DNA of 64,000 nucleotides from Malurus cyaneus samueli (GCA_009741485.1 CM019216.1:50359792-50423791); one strand, 5' to 3'; counted from the first letter of the stretch, positions 15,301 to 27,700 are shown. Numbers and translations: made by a program. Notes: generated by a model from the sequence alone, not told the origin.

Positions 15301-16158
15301 CCCATGAAAATACTTCCAGTCTCTCTCATTTCAGAAGTGGGAAGACATTGGGGGTGCACAGTAGGAGGAATTGAGATCCAGAACTGTGGAACTGAGATCC
15401 TGGTTAATGAAAACAAGAGAAACAGGCCTAAGGTTCAAATTTAGAGTGGCACAGCAGAAAGGCAGAGAGGTATCCTTTGGGATATTAGTTTAATGAGCTA
15501 AGTGGTGAATGTGTACTGGAAAGCTGTACTACTGCCAGGGTGGAATTCAGGCAGACTAAATGGGAATGCTCTGTTCTGCACAGCTGAAACATGCACAGTA
15601 GTTTGTTATAATTACGGAAGTGAGACCACTTTGTACATTTATTTCCCCTTCTCTTAATCCCAAACTAGAAAAAATTGTGAAGGATTGCTATTACTTGCTT
15701 GGCAATGTCCCAGTTTACCCAGGAGGCTGTCTGCAGCAGCAGCTGTAGAGGAGTTGGAATCTCATGAAATTGCTGCTCCTCATGGTGTGCCATTAGCCCA
15801 GGAGACAAGTTTTTTAAGACACAGAGAGGGTCCCAGATCTTTGCTCGTGTCCAGGGCCTCTAGTGGCTTGAGTCTGCTGCTTAGATCTATGTATCCATGC
15901 AGCTATGTGTAAAAAAAAAAAAAGGGCAACTGATTCTAACAGTCTACAGATACCCAGATCTTTACCCAGAAGTTATCCCAAGGAGCAGGAAAAGCATTTT
16001 TTATGTTATCCATCCTCCTCCACGGAGAGTTTGAGGAAAGTTACGAGAGGCAAAGAAACACCAAAAACAGTAACAGAGGAGTTTGTGCATTTTGTGATTT
16101 CTTGGAAAAATATACATATTTTGCATTCCACTGGAAATGGCCAGGCCTGCAGAACCCT
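9316..16158. other. ARHGAP18 intron 1, no gene seen
   Basis: AT-rich intronic sequence. A run of 18 A lies near 14627-14644. Longer open frames (such as 15136-15444 plus and 15905-16351 plus) lack any recognisable domain or splice context and are treated as chance. Confidence 0.5.
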
Positions 16159-16206
16159 TATAGATGTATGTAAAGGTGTATGTATAGATGTATGTATAGA
16201 TGTATG
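16159..16206. repeat. 12-bp tandem repeat, four units
   Basis: Four 12-bp units of the form tatagatgtatg. Units 1, 3 and 4 are identical and unit 2 is diverged (taaaggtgtatg). This is a short minisatellite in ARHGAP18 intron 1. Confidence 0.9.
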
Positions 16207-16818
16207 TCTAAGGTGGCATCAAGTCGTGAGGCTGATAAATAACATTAGTTATGGAGAGGGAAGTACCTCAATAAAAAGAGGTACTGGCTTTGTGGTTCTA
16301 ACACCGGGTAGGAGTTATTTCTCAGTTCTTACTTCTGCTGTGGATTCTTAGTGTTACAGATCATAATGTATCCGTTACCTTTTGTCCAGGGTGACACATT
16401 GTACTTCCTTCTATTTTCTTTTAATCAGACTACAATCTCTTTGATCATACATGCTCTTCCTATGCTCACATAGACAATGTGCTAGTTTCAATACTTTCCC
16501 AGTTTCAGCTGGCTTCTTAGCATTATTAAAAGCCCTGTCTTTATCAATGGGACCTTTGTTGACAATTTCAGCAAGGAAGAAGCAAGACTGAATGGGCCAT
16601 AAAGACAAAAATCGGTCCTTTACACAGCAGTCCCTCCGGTCATTGCTATGGGAAAGCCAGCAGTGACTGCTGCCTGTATCAAACAAGTGCTGTGAGGCAC
16701 TAGGAGGTTCTCAGTCTTCGTGCATGTGAAACTAGCTTCTTGCCCATTGTCAGTTTCAATGACAAATGCTTCACAAAGTTGGCCTCGACCCTATCTTCAT
16801 CTTCCTCCCGTTCATCAC
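16207..16818. other. ARHGAP18 intron 1, no gene seen
   Basis: No repeat or exon was recognised in this stretch between the 12-bp repeat and the A-rich tract that borders the CpG island. Confidence 0.5.
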
Positions 16819-16888
16819 ATTAAAAAAAAAAGTAAAATTAAAAAAAAAAAAAACTTAAAAAAAAAAAAAAACCCTTAAAAAAAAAAAG
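16819..16888. repeat. A-rich low-complexity tract beside the CpG island
   Basis: About 70 bases made of four long A runs broken by short gtaaaatt, ctt and cccttt-like interruptions. It lies some 130 bases from the left edge of the ARHGAP18 CpG island. Confidence 0.9.
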
Positions 16889-17516
16889 ACAGCCAGCAAA
16901 TTACAAAGATACAAAGTAGTAAAGCACAAGGTTGCGGGAAAATCTATGTACAGCATCCCACCGACAGCCTGATCCCAAAGACACTGAGTTCCAGCGCCCC
17001 GAGCCCACGGGACAGCACTCACCGCTGCGACCCACAAACCCTTCCCGCTCCGAGTCTAAAACCGCACCGACCAGAACAGCTCGGGTTTACCACGGACACA
17101 ACGCACCCGGGCGGCCACGGGACTGCTCTTGGATACAAACGCCTTAACAACAGCCGGCGGCTGCTGTTTACACTCGGCTCTCGGCGGACCAGCAAAACGC
17201 CCAGGGGTTTCCACGACGCGCGGAGCTTATTACAGAAAGGAGCGGGGAGGGGAAAAGAATAACAAACTAAAAAACAAATAGACCAACCCACCAAAGGAAA
17301 AACCGTTTGGTAGCTGCGGGACAGAGCGCAAAAACGGGCAAATCCTTTAGCCCTAGGGCCGGAGAAAACCCCTTCTCCCGCGCAACGAGTTCCCGCTGAG
17401 CCGGCTGCGCTCCTCCTCCGCGGCGCGGCAGCCGGAGCCGCCCCCGCCGAGCGCACCTGCCGCGGGCAGCACCCTCCTTCCCTCCCTCTTTTCCTCTGTC
17501 CCGCACCTCCACTCAC

Positions 17517-17596
17517 CCGCCGGGGGCGTCGCCGGCCCCGCCGCTGGGGTGGTAGGCGGTGAGGACCACGCCGCGGGAGTCGGACCGCCAGCTCAT
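17517..17596 (-). CDS. ARHGAP18: ARHGAP18 first coding exon (Rho GTPase-activating protein 18, N-terminus)
   Basis: The minus strand encodes 26 codons plus 2 nt starting M-S-W. It contains GVVLTAYHPSG, which matches the N-terminus I recall for human ARHGAP18 (MSW...GVVLTAYHPSG). The frame ends at a strong donor (GGCGG then GTGAGT), giving a phase-2 intron. The start ATG (17594-17596) has G at -3. ARHGAP18 is a cytosolic GTPase-activating protein that turns off RhoA-type GTPases and affects cell shape, migration and endothelial junctions. Its RhoGAP domain lies much later in the protein and is not in this window. The residues after HPSG (GAGDAPGG) are Gly/Ala-rich and do not match the human continuation I recall. 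A short upstream frame overlaps the start. TMEM244 lies next on the same strand, as in human. Confidence 0.9.
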
Positions 17597-17613
17597 GGCG
17601 CTGGCCGCCGCAT
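17593..17613 (-). promoter_or_regulatory. Upstream ORF (6 codons) overlapping the ARHGAP18 start codon
   Basis: An ATG at 17611-17613 opens MRRPAP and stops at TGA, whose first base is the T of the ARHGAP18 ATG (sequence ATGA). If the mRNA leader includes it, ribosomes could terminate and reinitiate at once on the main ATG. The same frame is open further upstream (to about 17913), so a longer leader could hold a longer version. A regulatory role is inferred. Confidence 0.45.
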
Positions 17614-18005
17614 CCCTTCTGGAGACACCGAGGCGGAGCGGGGCGGCCCGGCTACGGCCCGGCGCGGCCCAGCCTCCCGCCGGCAGCGCAGCGGGGCAGG
17701 GCCGGGTGACGGCAGCGCTCCTGCGGCCCGGCGGGACCGTGCCCCTCCTCCCGGCTCGGCAGCCCCGCGGGCGAGGGCGGCGGGAGCGGGCGGCTGCCGG
17801 CAGCGGTGCTCGCGTTGTGCCGCTCCGCTTACAGCTCGTGCGCTTCCACACGCCCTAGGCTGCGGGAGAGTGTCCTCCGGGCGGCTGGTTGTTTTGAAGG
17901 TGTGGCAGAACAATCCGTCAACTAAAGAAAAGTCGCTGCCCTTTCAGCCCCGAGTCAGCTGCCGCGGGCGAACTGCTGCGAGTGCGGCACGGCAAGAAGA
18001 AAAAT

Positions 18006-20940
18006 AAAGAATGTGTTCAGCGTTTCCTTTGTACGTTATCCATCTCACTGAATCGCACCATTATTCAGTGAGTGCTTTAACTCTCTAAAAAAAGTTATTT
18101 TTTCAAATGACAAGCCGTCGTTATAAAAATCACAACGGGGATAACGTCAAGCATTATCAAGCAATATCAAAGACACTGCTGACTTAGCTGACTCAGAGCT
18201 GCTGGGCCTTAAACCAGCCGCCATTAGCTCTAAGGTCACGCTCTATCAACCAGTGACAGCCAGAGCAGGGTAGCACTGGGTTGGCCTTTTTGGTGGGCAA
18301 AGCCTTCTCTGTGCCTCTGCACAGGCTCTGCTGAGATGGGATTCACTGCCTTGATATTAGTTTTGAATCGGTAGGCAGGACCTGTAACACAACACCCAAA
18401 CCTGTTTGTTTATTTCCATGCCAACATGTAAATGTACATATGCTATTTAGGTTTGTAATTTGTGCCCTTGTTCACATATACATATGATTTGTCTGAATTA
18501 TTATCGGTTTGTTCTATAACTGAATGGATCAACTTCAATCCAAGTGTAATTTGCATTGTGCTTCCTTTTTTCCTTTAAAACCAAACAAATAATGCAACTG
18601 CTTTGCTTGCAGTCAAACATCTGCAAATTTCAATGCTGGGCTCTGTGAGGTGCCCTGGAGCATATGGGTATTGAGTTTTGAGCCTTCATTCATTTAAGCC
18701 TTGTACACCTAAATTGGAATGCTGCATGCAAGACTGTGGATGGACCACACTGTTTTCTGTGCAGCTGCTCTCCAACACAGAGCTGCCACGCAGGAACAGC
18801 ACAGAAATCTCATCCTAGGATCGCTGTGAAGTTGGTCCCAGCAGAGAAGCAAGCAGGCAGAACTTCTGATCATGTTTGAGCATGAGCAATTTGTCCTCTA
18901 GAGTCCTTGAGACTTAAAGATTTTGAGGTAGCTGAAGTAACTGAATTTTGTCATTGTCGATGGACTTCTACAGAGTGCTAAATGGGAAGTCCCGATTTCT
19001 TTTAAAAGGGTAAAGTCGCCATTAAATTTTCAGAAGAGTCCCAACATTACAAGTGCAGGAAAACTTGGCTGGCATTCAGTAGGCCAACCATTACAGAGTT
19101 GCCTTTTCATTTCTCACACATTTGGAAGTCACAATTTAAGCTGCCTTAGTTTTAAATTCATATAAATTATTGAAAGTGAGGTGGGTTCTTATAAAGCCTG
19201 CCTTTTCCATGGTTTCTTGGATGTTTTATCTGTAGACAGCTAGCCAAGGTGTTTTGGCTAAAATATTTTTTGTATTGTTAATTTTTAATCAAAATTTTCA
19301 CATAAAAAACCCCAGCTTATTAAAAATAGACATTGTACCAAGTAGAGATTTGTACCAAGTAGACATTAGTATCAACAGATTTGCTATGTATGTAAATTAG
19401 AAAAAGGAACAGGTCAACTTTTAACTATGTGATTATTTATTTAATATTTACAATGCACAGGGAAGAGGCTGCCTCACCTCCACAGATGTTCTCCTTCTCC
19501 AAAGGGAATGGGTAGAAGAGAAGACACAGTTTCAGTTCAGCTTCAGAAATGGTTTGGAACTACGGCTACAACAGTTTAACCAGCAGTGTGCACCAAGGGC
19601 ACTAAGACAAATTGCCTGCACGTACCTATGCATTTGCAAAAACAAAGACGTGAAACCACTGCAAAATTTAGGACTGTGAAAATATTTCCCTGTACTCCTG
19701 TGGCAAAGGTATTGCACTCTCTCTACATCTCAGACTGTGTCTAAAAGGCAAAAATTAGCCTAACTTCTCACATTAGCACATAAACAAGACTCTTCTGTTT
19801 TCACTGCTCACATTAGAAATACACCAGCACAAAGTGAGAAAACACCCTATTAATATATGTTAGTGCTCCTATCTGCTTTTGGCTCATGAAATGCACATGT
19901 AGTTAATCGTTAAACAGAGTATGTGGAATGCAAAATTATTTTCTGAGGGACCCATTATTTTTCTTCTTAACTAAACCAAAAGAACTAAATGTAAATACCA
20001 GGATCCTTTGGACTTGGCCATGTCCAAAGCTTTAGCTAATTGATTGCATGCCAAATATCCCATTTAGTTATAAAACTTCTTTTAAAAAAATAACTAAAAT
20101 ATAATAAAAGTAAAACATTTAGAGCATTCCATGTCTAATAAGTGCTTTTGAAAGCCATTTGCCCAAACTAAATATATATTAGGTGCTATAAGAACAAAAA
20201 TGTAAACTGCTTTTTCTTTGATAAGCATCTTAAAACACATCATAATTAAGGCAGACCACAACACGCTGCACCCCTGCTGTAGAAGGAAGAATGCAGAAAC
20301 AAGATGTAGTGAATGTGGCATCACCAGGGGCAGCTCAAAAGACAAATGGAGAAGGGGAAGAACCTCCCTTGTTTGGGGTGGGGGAAAGATAAAGAAAGGC
20401 AAAACTTAGAATGAGTTTGTACCAGCCAGCTGGAGGGTAAGAAGTAAGAAAGCTTAAGAAAGCTTTTACAAGTATATCACAAGGAGGGTGAGAAAAGGAG
20501 GTAGAAAGAAAAAAGTTCTATTAAAAATGAGAATAGGGATTAAATTACTGATAAAACCACAAGAGATGTTGATTCCCTCCTTACATCTGTCTTTATTATG
20601 AAGCACTTTAAACATAGAAGTGGATATAGGAGCTTAATTCTAGTCACACTTCTTCCTATACTTGATATGATCAAACTCACTTCTGATATGACAGCATAAC
20701 ACCAGCAGTTCTCTATGATTAAATTATTACCAATTTATACTAGAGACAAATACACATTTTTTACCTACAGATGTATTACTGCCCTAAATTGACACAAATA
20801 CCATTACTCTCTTTCACTGATATATTTTCTGCCTAAATCTAACTAAACAGTCATTAATTCCTGAGTTTGCAGTTAATATTTTTTGTTCTTAATAAGGTCC
20901 AGGCATGCTTATTTGGAAAGTAAGTTTGGAGAAAGCTTTG
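18006..20940. other. Upstream of ARHGAP18 exon 1, no gene seen
   Basis: AT-rich sequence with only short chance frames. Apart from the motif cluster near 18.18 kb, nothing was recognised. If the upstream exon at 44.2 kb is used, this is intron. Confidence 0.5.
18178..18196. promoter_or_regulatory. ARE/MARE-like and AP-1-like motif cluster
   Basis: TGCTGACTTAGC (18178-18189) contains the antioxidant-response core TGACnnnGC. It is followed immediately by TGACTCAG (18189-18196), an AP-1/Maf half-site, and GCTGCTG follows. The cluster is about 580 bases upstream of the ARHGAP18 ATG, just outside the CpG island. The binding-site interpretation rests on motif match alone. Confidence 0.35.
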
Positions 20941-20944
20941 GGGA

Positions 20945-21292
20945 GACATCCTTGAGGCATTCCAGTACCTTAAGGAAACTTTTAGAAAGGAGAGAGAGGG
21001 ACTTTTTATACAGGCAGAGTGACAGGACAAGGGACAATAGTTTTAAAGAGAAAGCAGACAGGTTTAGTTTAGCTGTTACGAAGAAAATCATTACTCAGAG
21101 GGTGGTGAAGCATGGGAACAGGTTACTCAGAACAGGTTACTTAAATTGGAGATGTCCCATCTCTGGAAGTGTTCAAGGCCAGACTGTATGGGACCCTGAG
21201 CAACTTCATCTAGTGAGTGACATCCCTGTTCATGGCTGGAGGGTTGGAACTACATGATCTTTAAGGTTACCATTTTATAAGTCTGTGATCAC
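20945..21292 (+). mobile_element. CR1 LINE 3' end (truncated)
   Basis: Shows the CR1 3' block order in sense orientation. It has 'gggactttttatacaggcag' and 'gtgacaggacaaggg', then 'gagggtggtgaagcatggga'. 'tctggaagtgttcaaggcca' and 'gatctttaaggtt' follow near the end. The usual terminal attctatga repeats are decayed to 'aagtctgtgatc'. A 14-bp unit (aacaggttactcag) is doubled at about 21118-21144. The copy is 5'-truncated, as is usual for CR1, and has no reverse transcriptase frame. Confidence 0.88.
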
Positions 21293-22794
21293 CTAGGTAA
21301 GAATGCACCCTTTGGGGCAAATAGGTTTATGTGTTAAAAGAAGGATATAATTTAAAAAGGAGATTACAAAATCAGTCTATCTCACTACAGAATCCAAGAC
21401 TCCTTCAAAGAGTTTAAATATTTAGATTAAGATGTCATGCACTGCCTTTACACTCAATATAATCAGCCAGCAAAGCCAAGCAGACCATGCAGGGTTCTCA
21501 TGCTTAGTGCTCTCCTTATAAAACAACTGCTAAAAAGAGAACTTCTCAGCAGTGCCATCCTTCATTGCTGATTTGCAGGGTTTGAATATGCATGTGTTCA
21601 ACATATGCTTTTGACTCTTCACTGCTGAGAGATTTATTTTCCTTTTTAAAATATTTCCAAATAAAAAAATAAATCACACTGATTTTCATATTTTGTATAA
21701 ATATATGATTATTCTTTTAAAATATGTGTTAGGTGATTTTTCACATTCCATGTTCCTAATGATGTGTTAATTATCAGCAAGTAAAAATGCAACCCACTGA
21801 GAAGAATTGGCTAGAGGAAATAGTAAGTCAGCGGATAAATTTAAATTCACAGACTGACTTCAATGGCAGCAGATGGATTTGTTCCTGCTGAGGTCTAGAA
21901 ATCCCCCTGTCCAAGAGCATTTTGACAAACAGTGTAGTGCTAAAGTAAAAGTACAACTGGACTTTTAAATATATTTATATTTATATAATTTATGTACTAT
22001 AAATACATTTATATACTTTATATTTTAAATTCAGGAGAGTTTCAACCCTTCCCTTCCATTATCTACTCCAGCATTTGTTTGTTTGGATTTTAAACTGAAC
22101 AGAAAGTGTCTCATCAGCTCACTCACCTAATTCACATTGAAATAAAATGGCAGCTCTTCCATTGTCCAGATTATGTTTCCAGGGTTCCAGCCAGCAGCCA
22201 GAGAAGACATGAAATGGAAAGTTGTTTGGATACTGTAAGATGAAATCTAACCCTTATTAAGCTTCACATTTCACTATTGCAGCACTCCACTACCTAAGGA
22301 ACGAACCTAAGTGAAGAGCGTTCTGCAGCTGTTAATAATCAATGCTGGGAATAATATAAAAATGTATATTACAGGTCACTTAACTCTTGATGTCTACAGC
22401 CATGCAACTGATTTTACATTCCATGGAAAGTCTGTGAAAGAAATGCACTTGTAGAGAGTAAAATCCTCTGTCTTATGTAGGACCTCCACTTTAGCACATA
22501 AAGACAAATCATGTGCCAGAATTATCCATTTATTTCCACTGACTGGAAAGGCTGACTACATGAGTAAGTCACATGCAGACGTGCACATCTGTCTGATAAG
22601 CTTCACCTTTAATGCTTTTGTATTGCCTGCCCCTCAAAATATGGAAGATGTCATGTTCAGTTACAATGTGCACCATATGGCATACACAATGTGGAGTAGT
22701 CAGTATCTCAAACTGTACGGTACTGATGTGTAGGAGGTGCTTCAGATCAGATTACACATCCCTGAATAGCAAAGGTGGGGATGAAGTCACACGT
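21293..22794. other. Non-coding stretch, AT-rich
   Basis: Includes an A/T-only low-complexity patch at about 21965-22030. No exon or repeat family was recognised. Confidence 0.5.
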
Positions 22795-22851
22795 GTACAC
22801 AGAAAGCAGAATTGTACACAGAAAGCAGACTTGTCCACAGAAAGCTGGTAA
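22795..22851. repeat. 19-bp tandem repeat, three units
   Basis: Three 19-bp units beginning gtacacagaaagcaga, gtacacagaaagcaga and gtccacagaaagctgg at 22795, 22814 and 22833. Confidence 0.9.
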
Positions 22852-25800
22852 CGTTTGCTAGCCAGTACACGGTGAACATTTCTAATGGTCTGACCCCTTA
22901 AGCTAATGTGTAACCTATATTCAATTTTTCACAAGATTTTTTTCATGAAAATATATATCCAATACTATCAGGTAGCAGTCCAATACATGGGGGAATTTAA
23001 CAAACATGACATAATTGGCACTGAAGCAACTGCAAGGATGTGGGCACAGGTAAGAGCAGTGACACCTTCCCAGTTTTCTGAGTCTTCACCTTCTTCCTCA
23101 CTGCCCTCCACGCACACATTTAAATAGCTGATTCGTTTCCCATAACAGAAACAAAAGCAGACCACGAGAAAAGGGAGCAACATTTCGTAGGTTGTTCGCT
23201 TTTCTTGCGAGTTGCTCTAAAATGTATCTGGTGCACTCTGGTGGCTGCTTCAGTAACACTTAATTCCATGATGCAAAAGGTGAAACAGTAACTACTGGTG
23301 CTGCTTTTGAGATTATCCATATGAAGACTAATGAGCACTTACCCTATTTTGCTTTTCTTGAATGCTTGCTCTGGAGAAATTCAGATCTTGCCCACTGCAG
23401 CCTATCTGCTAACCTTATGTAAATCATGGCAGAGGGATTGAGCAGTTGAGGTTCTCATCTGCCTTATGTTTTTGCTCATGGTCAGACAGCTGCCGAATTT
23501 TACCCAGAGAGGTATATCTGTTTCTGTAGAGGTAATTTATCCATGTCTATTTGTAGTGTGACCTTGCACCAACCCTCCTATCTCTTCTTGCTTCCCTTTC
23601 CCTGTAACAGGGAATCCATATAACAGGGCTAATAATAACTAGCTATTCATGAGGATTGTTCACCATATGTTCAATTACACTGAAAGGTACCAAAAAATGT
23701 ACCAAATTATTTCCTGTTACATGACTACGTTTACTTTCATTTGGTGTGTAATTTAAAAGGGATAAAATGGCATGGATTCTGCATCCACAAGCACAGAGAA
23801 CAGATAATAATTCTAGTGCACTTTATAGCATCTCCACATGAAGTACAGGACTTTTGGGGAAAACTGATGTTTCATGCCACTTTGGGAAAGGGAAAGTCAG
23901 CATGAATGTTGGGGACTAAAGGATTTTCATTGGTAGCTCTGAATGGCCCCTTTTTCTTGAGCTACTTTTGATATAACTTTCATTTTATAAACAATGACTT
24001 CCAATATACCACTAATTATGAAAATGTGGTTGTATTTTCAGAATACAATCACCTTGTCCCTTCTAATTCTCCCAGAGTATTCTCCAAATTTGGTGCACAC
24101 CGAATGCATTCACTACAGAGTGATGACATTTTCTACTAGCATGTGAAAAATGAAAAAAAATATATGAATAAAATAAAAAAATTGGAGAATGGTATCTCAT
24201 GTTTCTGTTCAATGGTGTTTTACTTTTGTACAAGGCAGCTCTATAACTCTTAAAAAGATTTTTTTTCTGCCTTAAACACACCATGCTTTTGGTTTACTTT
24301 CAGAGGAAGACCTTCCATCCTTCTGACTCCTTGCTGACTGTTACTGCATGTTTCAATTTGAACTGATTTTGCTTGAGATTAAGGATCCTGAACTCCGTAT
24401 AGCAACTGAGACCTTGTACAGATACTTTCTTGACTATATCACAAGCACAGTGTTATAGAAAACATCAGCTTTTCTCATGGCTGTTTCTCACGAGTGTTTG
24501 TAATCCCTTCTGTGACTGACCTGAACACGATCCATTGTCTGATACAATTGGAACAGACATGCTGACTGGCTTGGACATCAAAGCACACAGAGAAAGCTCC
24601 TTCTGAAATGTCTTCTCAGTACTATGCTTCTGAGTGGAAGGGGACATTCACTCCATCGTTGAGACGCTGCTGTCATGAAGGCCAGAAATCCTGGGTTTGT
24701 CTCTTCTCCTGGACATTGCAGCCAACACTGAACCCACTGAAGAGGCAGGAGTGGAAAAGACCCCTGTAGCTAACAACCCCATCTCTTCTTCCTTAGGTCA
24801 AGAAATAAACCCCTCTATGCAGTAGCTGGGATGTAACAACTGATGAACTCATCAGCTGCACTTTCATCAAGAGATGGAGAGGGTGCTAGCAAGTGCAGAG
24901 AACATACTTGGAAATAAATGTATGATTTGTTGTTTTAAAGACAGGCTGTATCCACCAATCAGGTTCAGGGTCTGTGTCAGTTACCACCATCCCCCCTCCC
25001 ACTTTACACCAGGCCTGAGTGGGGTCTGGGACAGTTTTTTCAGTCCACATCTGGCTCGAAAGCTGAAACCATCCTCTCTTCCATACATGTTAACTACATC
25101 AGTCACCACATTGACTGGGAGCTCTTCTCCTTACCCTTCTAATTTTGCTGTTGCCTGCAGATTTGATCACAGCTGAAGCTGCAGCACAAAAACATCTGGT
25201 GAAGTAAAACAGAGCAGTCACAAAGGAGAAGAGTTTAGTCAGAAAAGCTCATGAAAATTGTGACACAATCCTAAGCTGAGCAAGCCAGAGCTATCCAGAA
25301 ATGTCATTATGCGCCAAGGAGAAATGCTTCAGAACAAAGAAGGGAACAATTGCATGAGTCATGGGCTGTGAGAAAGAAAACCACTTCTCTGTAAGGGGTG
25401 AAGAATACCCAGTAAAACTTCAAGTTAACACAATGCAATATATTCTTAGTTCTTTCTTGCTGACAAAAATATTCATTTTGCATCATCTTCTTTCATTCCA
25501 AACAAATCTTTGAAAAGTGTTTCCTTCTGTCACATTTTACACTTGCAATCAAATTCAGCCACTATTAATATGGAATATTTCAAGATGTCAGTGTTAATTT
25601 TGCTATTTTGAATGGAAACAATCTTCTGAATTCTGTATTTTAAAATGGTTCATATTAACTCAGAATTTTTCCAGAAATTTAATTAAAATCCAAAAGAAGG
25701 GCACCCTACTTTAACCACACATGAGATCCTAACTACAGTTTAAGATATGCCATCTTAATGGTACCATATCTCTTAAAACCATGTTTGCAAGTATCAGAGA

Positions 25801-27284
25801 CAAAGCAGAAAGAAGTTCCTATGTTCTTGCTTGTCTTGCCTGTTTCATGAGTTTACCAGGCTCATTTCATACAACCAGAATTTTTTTGACTTTTTTTTGG
25901 TATAAAAATAGCTCTGACAATGATAAATTGTTTATGATAGTAATTCTGATGCTTTTTATGTACTCTTCATAGGTGCTCAAATGCAACTCTCATGAATAAG
26001 AACTACAAGGAAAATTAACGTGCAAAAATTTGTACAAGAAATAAATACTTGAGGTTTTGTTTCTTTTTGACTGAAAGCCTGTTAGAAAGCTGAAAAAATG
26101 TCAGTCATACACCAAGAATAATAAAAACTCATAGCATTATTATAGTTATTCTGTAGTACCATGTACCAAGCAATAACTACAAAGTACACGAGTATCTCTA
26201 GGTTGATACATAGCCACACACACAATTCACAAATAATTTTAAACAAAGCATCAAATCTGTAGCACATAAGGCCTCAGTCCTCTAAGGGTGTATTTGTGAC
26301 AGTCACAAATGATTAAATGTAATAAATTTGCACTAATTTGCTCATCTTTGCAAAGAAATTGTGATAGGTTTGTAGAGCAAGGTTCAGACAGAGCTACAGA
26401 ATTACAAGGCAAGAATGTACTACCACTGCTGTGTATTTTGGAAGCAATTGCTGGAATTACAGAAGGCTAAACTTGAATATTTGCCTACATCAGGATATTA
26501 TAGTGTAGTTTCTGCAGGAAAAACATAACATTTGCAGTTCACTTGGAAGATATTCACCCCTAAAAACTGTATTTATGTTATAGTGGTTAGATTTATTTTG
26601 ATTTACTTTAGTATCTTACTGTTTAATAACTCATGCTATCTACAATACTGTTCACCATATGTCCAGAAAGGNTAAGAGATAATTATTAAATTTTTTAGTT
26701 GTAGAAAATCCCATTAATTGAAGTATCCCAAAAGTCTGCAAATTAGTATTGGGAAGAAGCTGAAGCAACTTTTAAATGAGGATGCATATGTGGAAAGCAA
26801 TGCAAATGTACTTATATGTAAACATAAATATTATGTAAATATTATGGGGGCATCTATGATCAAGTCTCCTGAAATTTCAATCTATCAAATACAATCATAG
26901 GTTCACTGGGAGAAATGAATACAGTCACAAACAAAATCACTACAGTAGTGAAAAAACAAAAGTAGACAAAAAGTCATTCAGGAGAAGTGGGATGCTTTGC
27001 AGAGGAGGATGCACATGTGTATCCTGCAAGAGGCGGGAGTATGCAGGGAATGGTTCCAAGCCATATGGCTGCCACAGGGAAGTGGGGTCAGAGTGAGCAG
27101 TAACAACGTGCAGCTGCATTGGTGTTTGGGCTTTAATGAGAAAGGCCATCTGCAGCTCTTGGCTGCCCTCAGCTACATCTTGGCACTTGAAAATCAATGG
27201 GAGCAGCGCTACTAACTTGCATCAGTGGAAGAATGTGTTTTTCTCAGGGACAGAAATCAATTCCCTCAGTTAGAGAAAACTATA
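22852..27284. other. Non-coding stretch, no gene seen
   Basis: AT-rich sequence with short chance frames. Contains the only ambiguous base of the window (n at 26672). Confidence 0.5.
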
Positions 27285-27700
27285 CCTTATAGACTATCGC
27301 CTCCTTTCCCGAGGGAGCCTGTTCAGTGCTCAACCCCTTTCTGGGTGAAGAACCTTTTCCTGATACCAAATCTAAACCTCCCCTGATTCAGCTTCAGGCC
27401 ATTCCCTCTGGTCCTGTCTCTGGTCACCAGAGAGAAGAGATCAGAGCCTGCCCCTCCTCATCCCCTCACAAGGAAGTTGCATTTGGCTACGACATCTCCC
27501 CTCAGTCTCCTCCAGTTTGAACAGACCAAGTGACCTCAGCTGTTCCTCACACGGCTTCCCCTCAAGGCCCTTCCATCCTCTTGGCCCTCCTTTGGACCCT
27601 TTCTAATGGCTTAATCTCTTTTTTATATTGTGGTACCCAAAACAACACACAACATTCAAGGTGAGGCCGCCCCAGTGCAGAGCGAAGTGGAATAATTGTC
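27285..27700 (-). mobile_element. CR1 LINE 3' region, inverted
   Basis: Reads as CR1 on the minus strand. On the plus strand one sees the reverse-complement blocks 'gggtgaagaaccttttcctg', 'cttcaggccattccctctgg', 'catctcccctcagtctcctc' and 'caaggtgaggccgccccagt'. These are the usual CR1 landmarks in antisense order. The terminal attctatga repeats are missing at the left end, so both ends are truncated. About 415 bp remain, with no coding capacity. Confidence 0.85.

Larger units (their letters stand above)
17000..18005. promoter_or_regulatory. ARHGAP18: CpG island and promoter of ARHGAP18
   Basis: Dense CG dinucleotides and GC-rich sequence rise abruptly from AT-rich flanks and are centred on the ARHGAP18 first coding exon. 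No TATA box was seen, as is typical of broad CpG-island promoters. The transcription start cannot be fixed from sequence. For a minus-strand gene it should lie to the right of 17613. The edges are visual estimates. Confidence 0.85.

Noticed and set aside
15905..16351. 148-codon plus-strand frame
   Set aside because: It runs through the 12-bp tandem repeat and begins beside an A run. There is no domain, no promoter and no splice evidence.
17019..17516. 165-codon minus-strand frame next to ARHGAP18 exon 1
   Set aside because: It lies just past the strong GTGAGT donor, in the first part of the intron, and has low-complexity Arg/Ala-rich sequence at its start.
1..17516. Possible ARHGAP18 exon 2 within the left part
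   Set aside because: No minus-strand frame with an acceptor and the conserved acidic stretch was found, so exon 2 is taken to lie outside the window.
20883..21257. 124-codon plus-strand frame
   Set aside because: It is a read-through of the CR1 3' region, not an independent gene.
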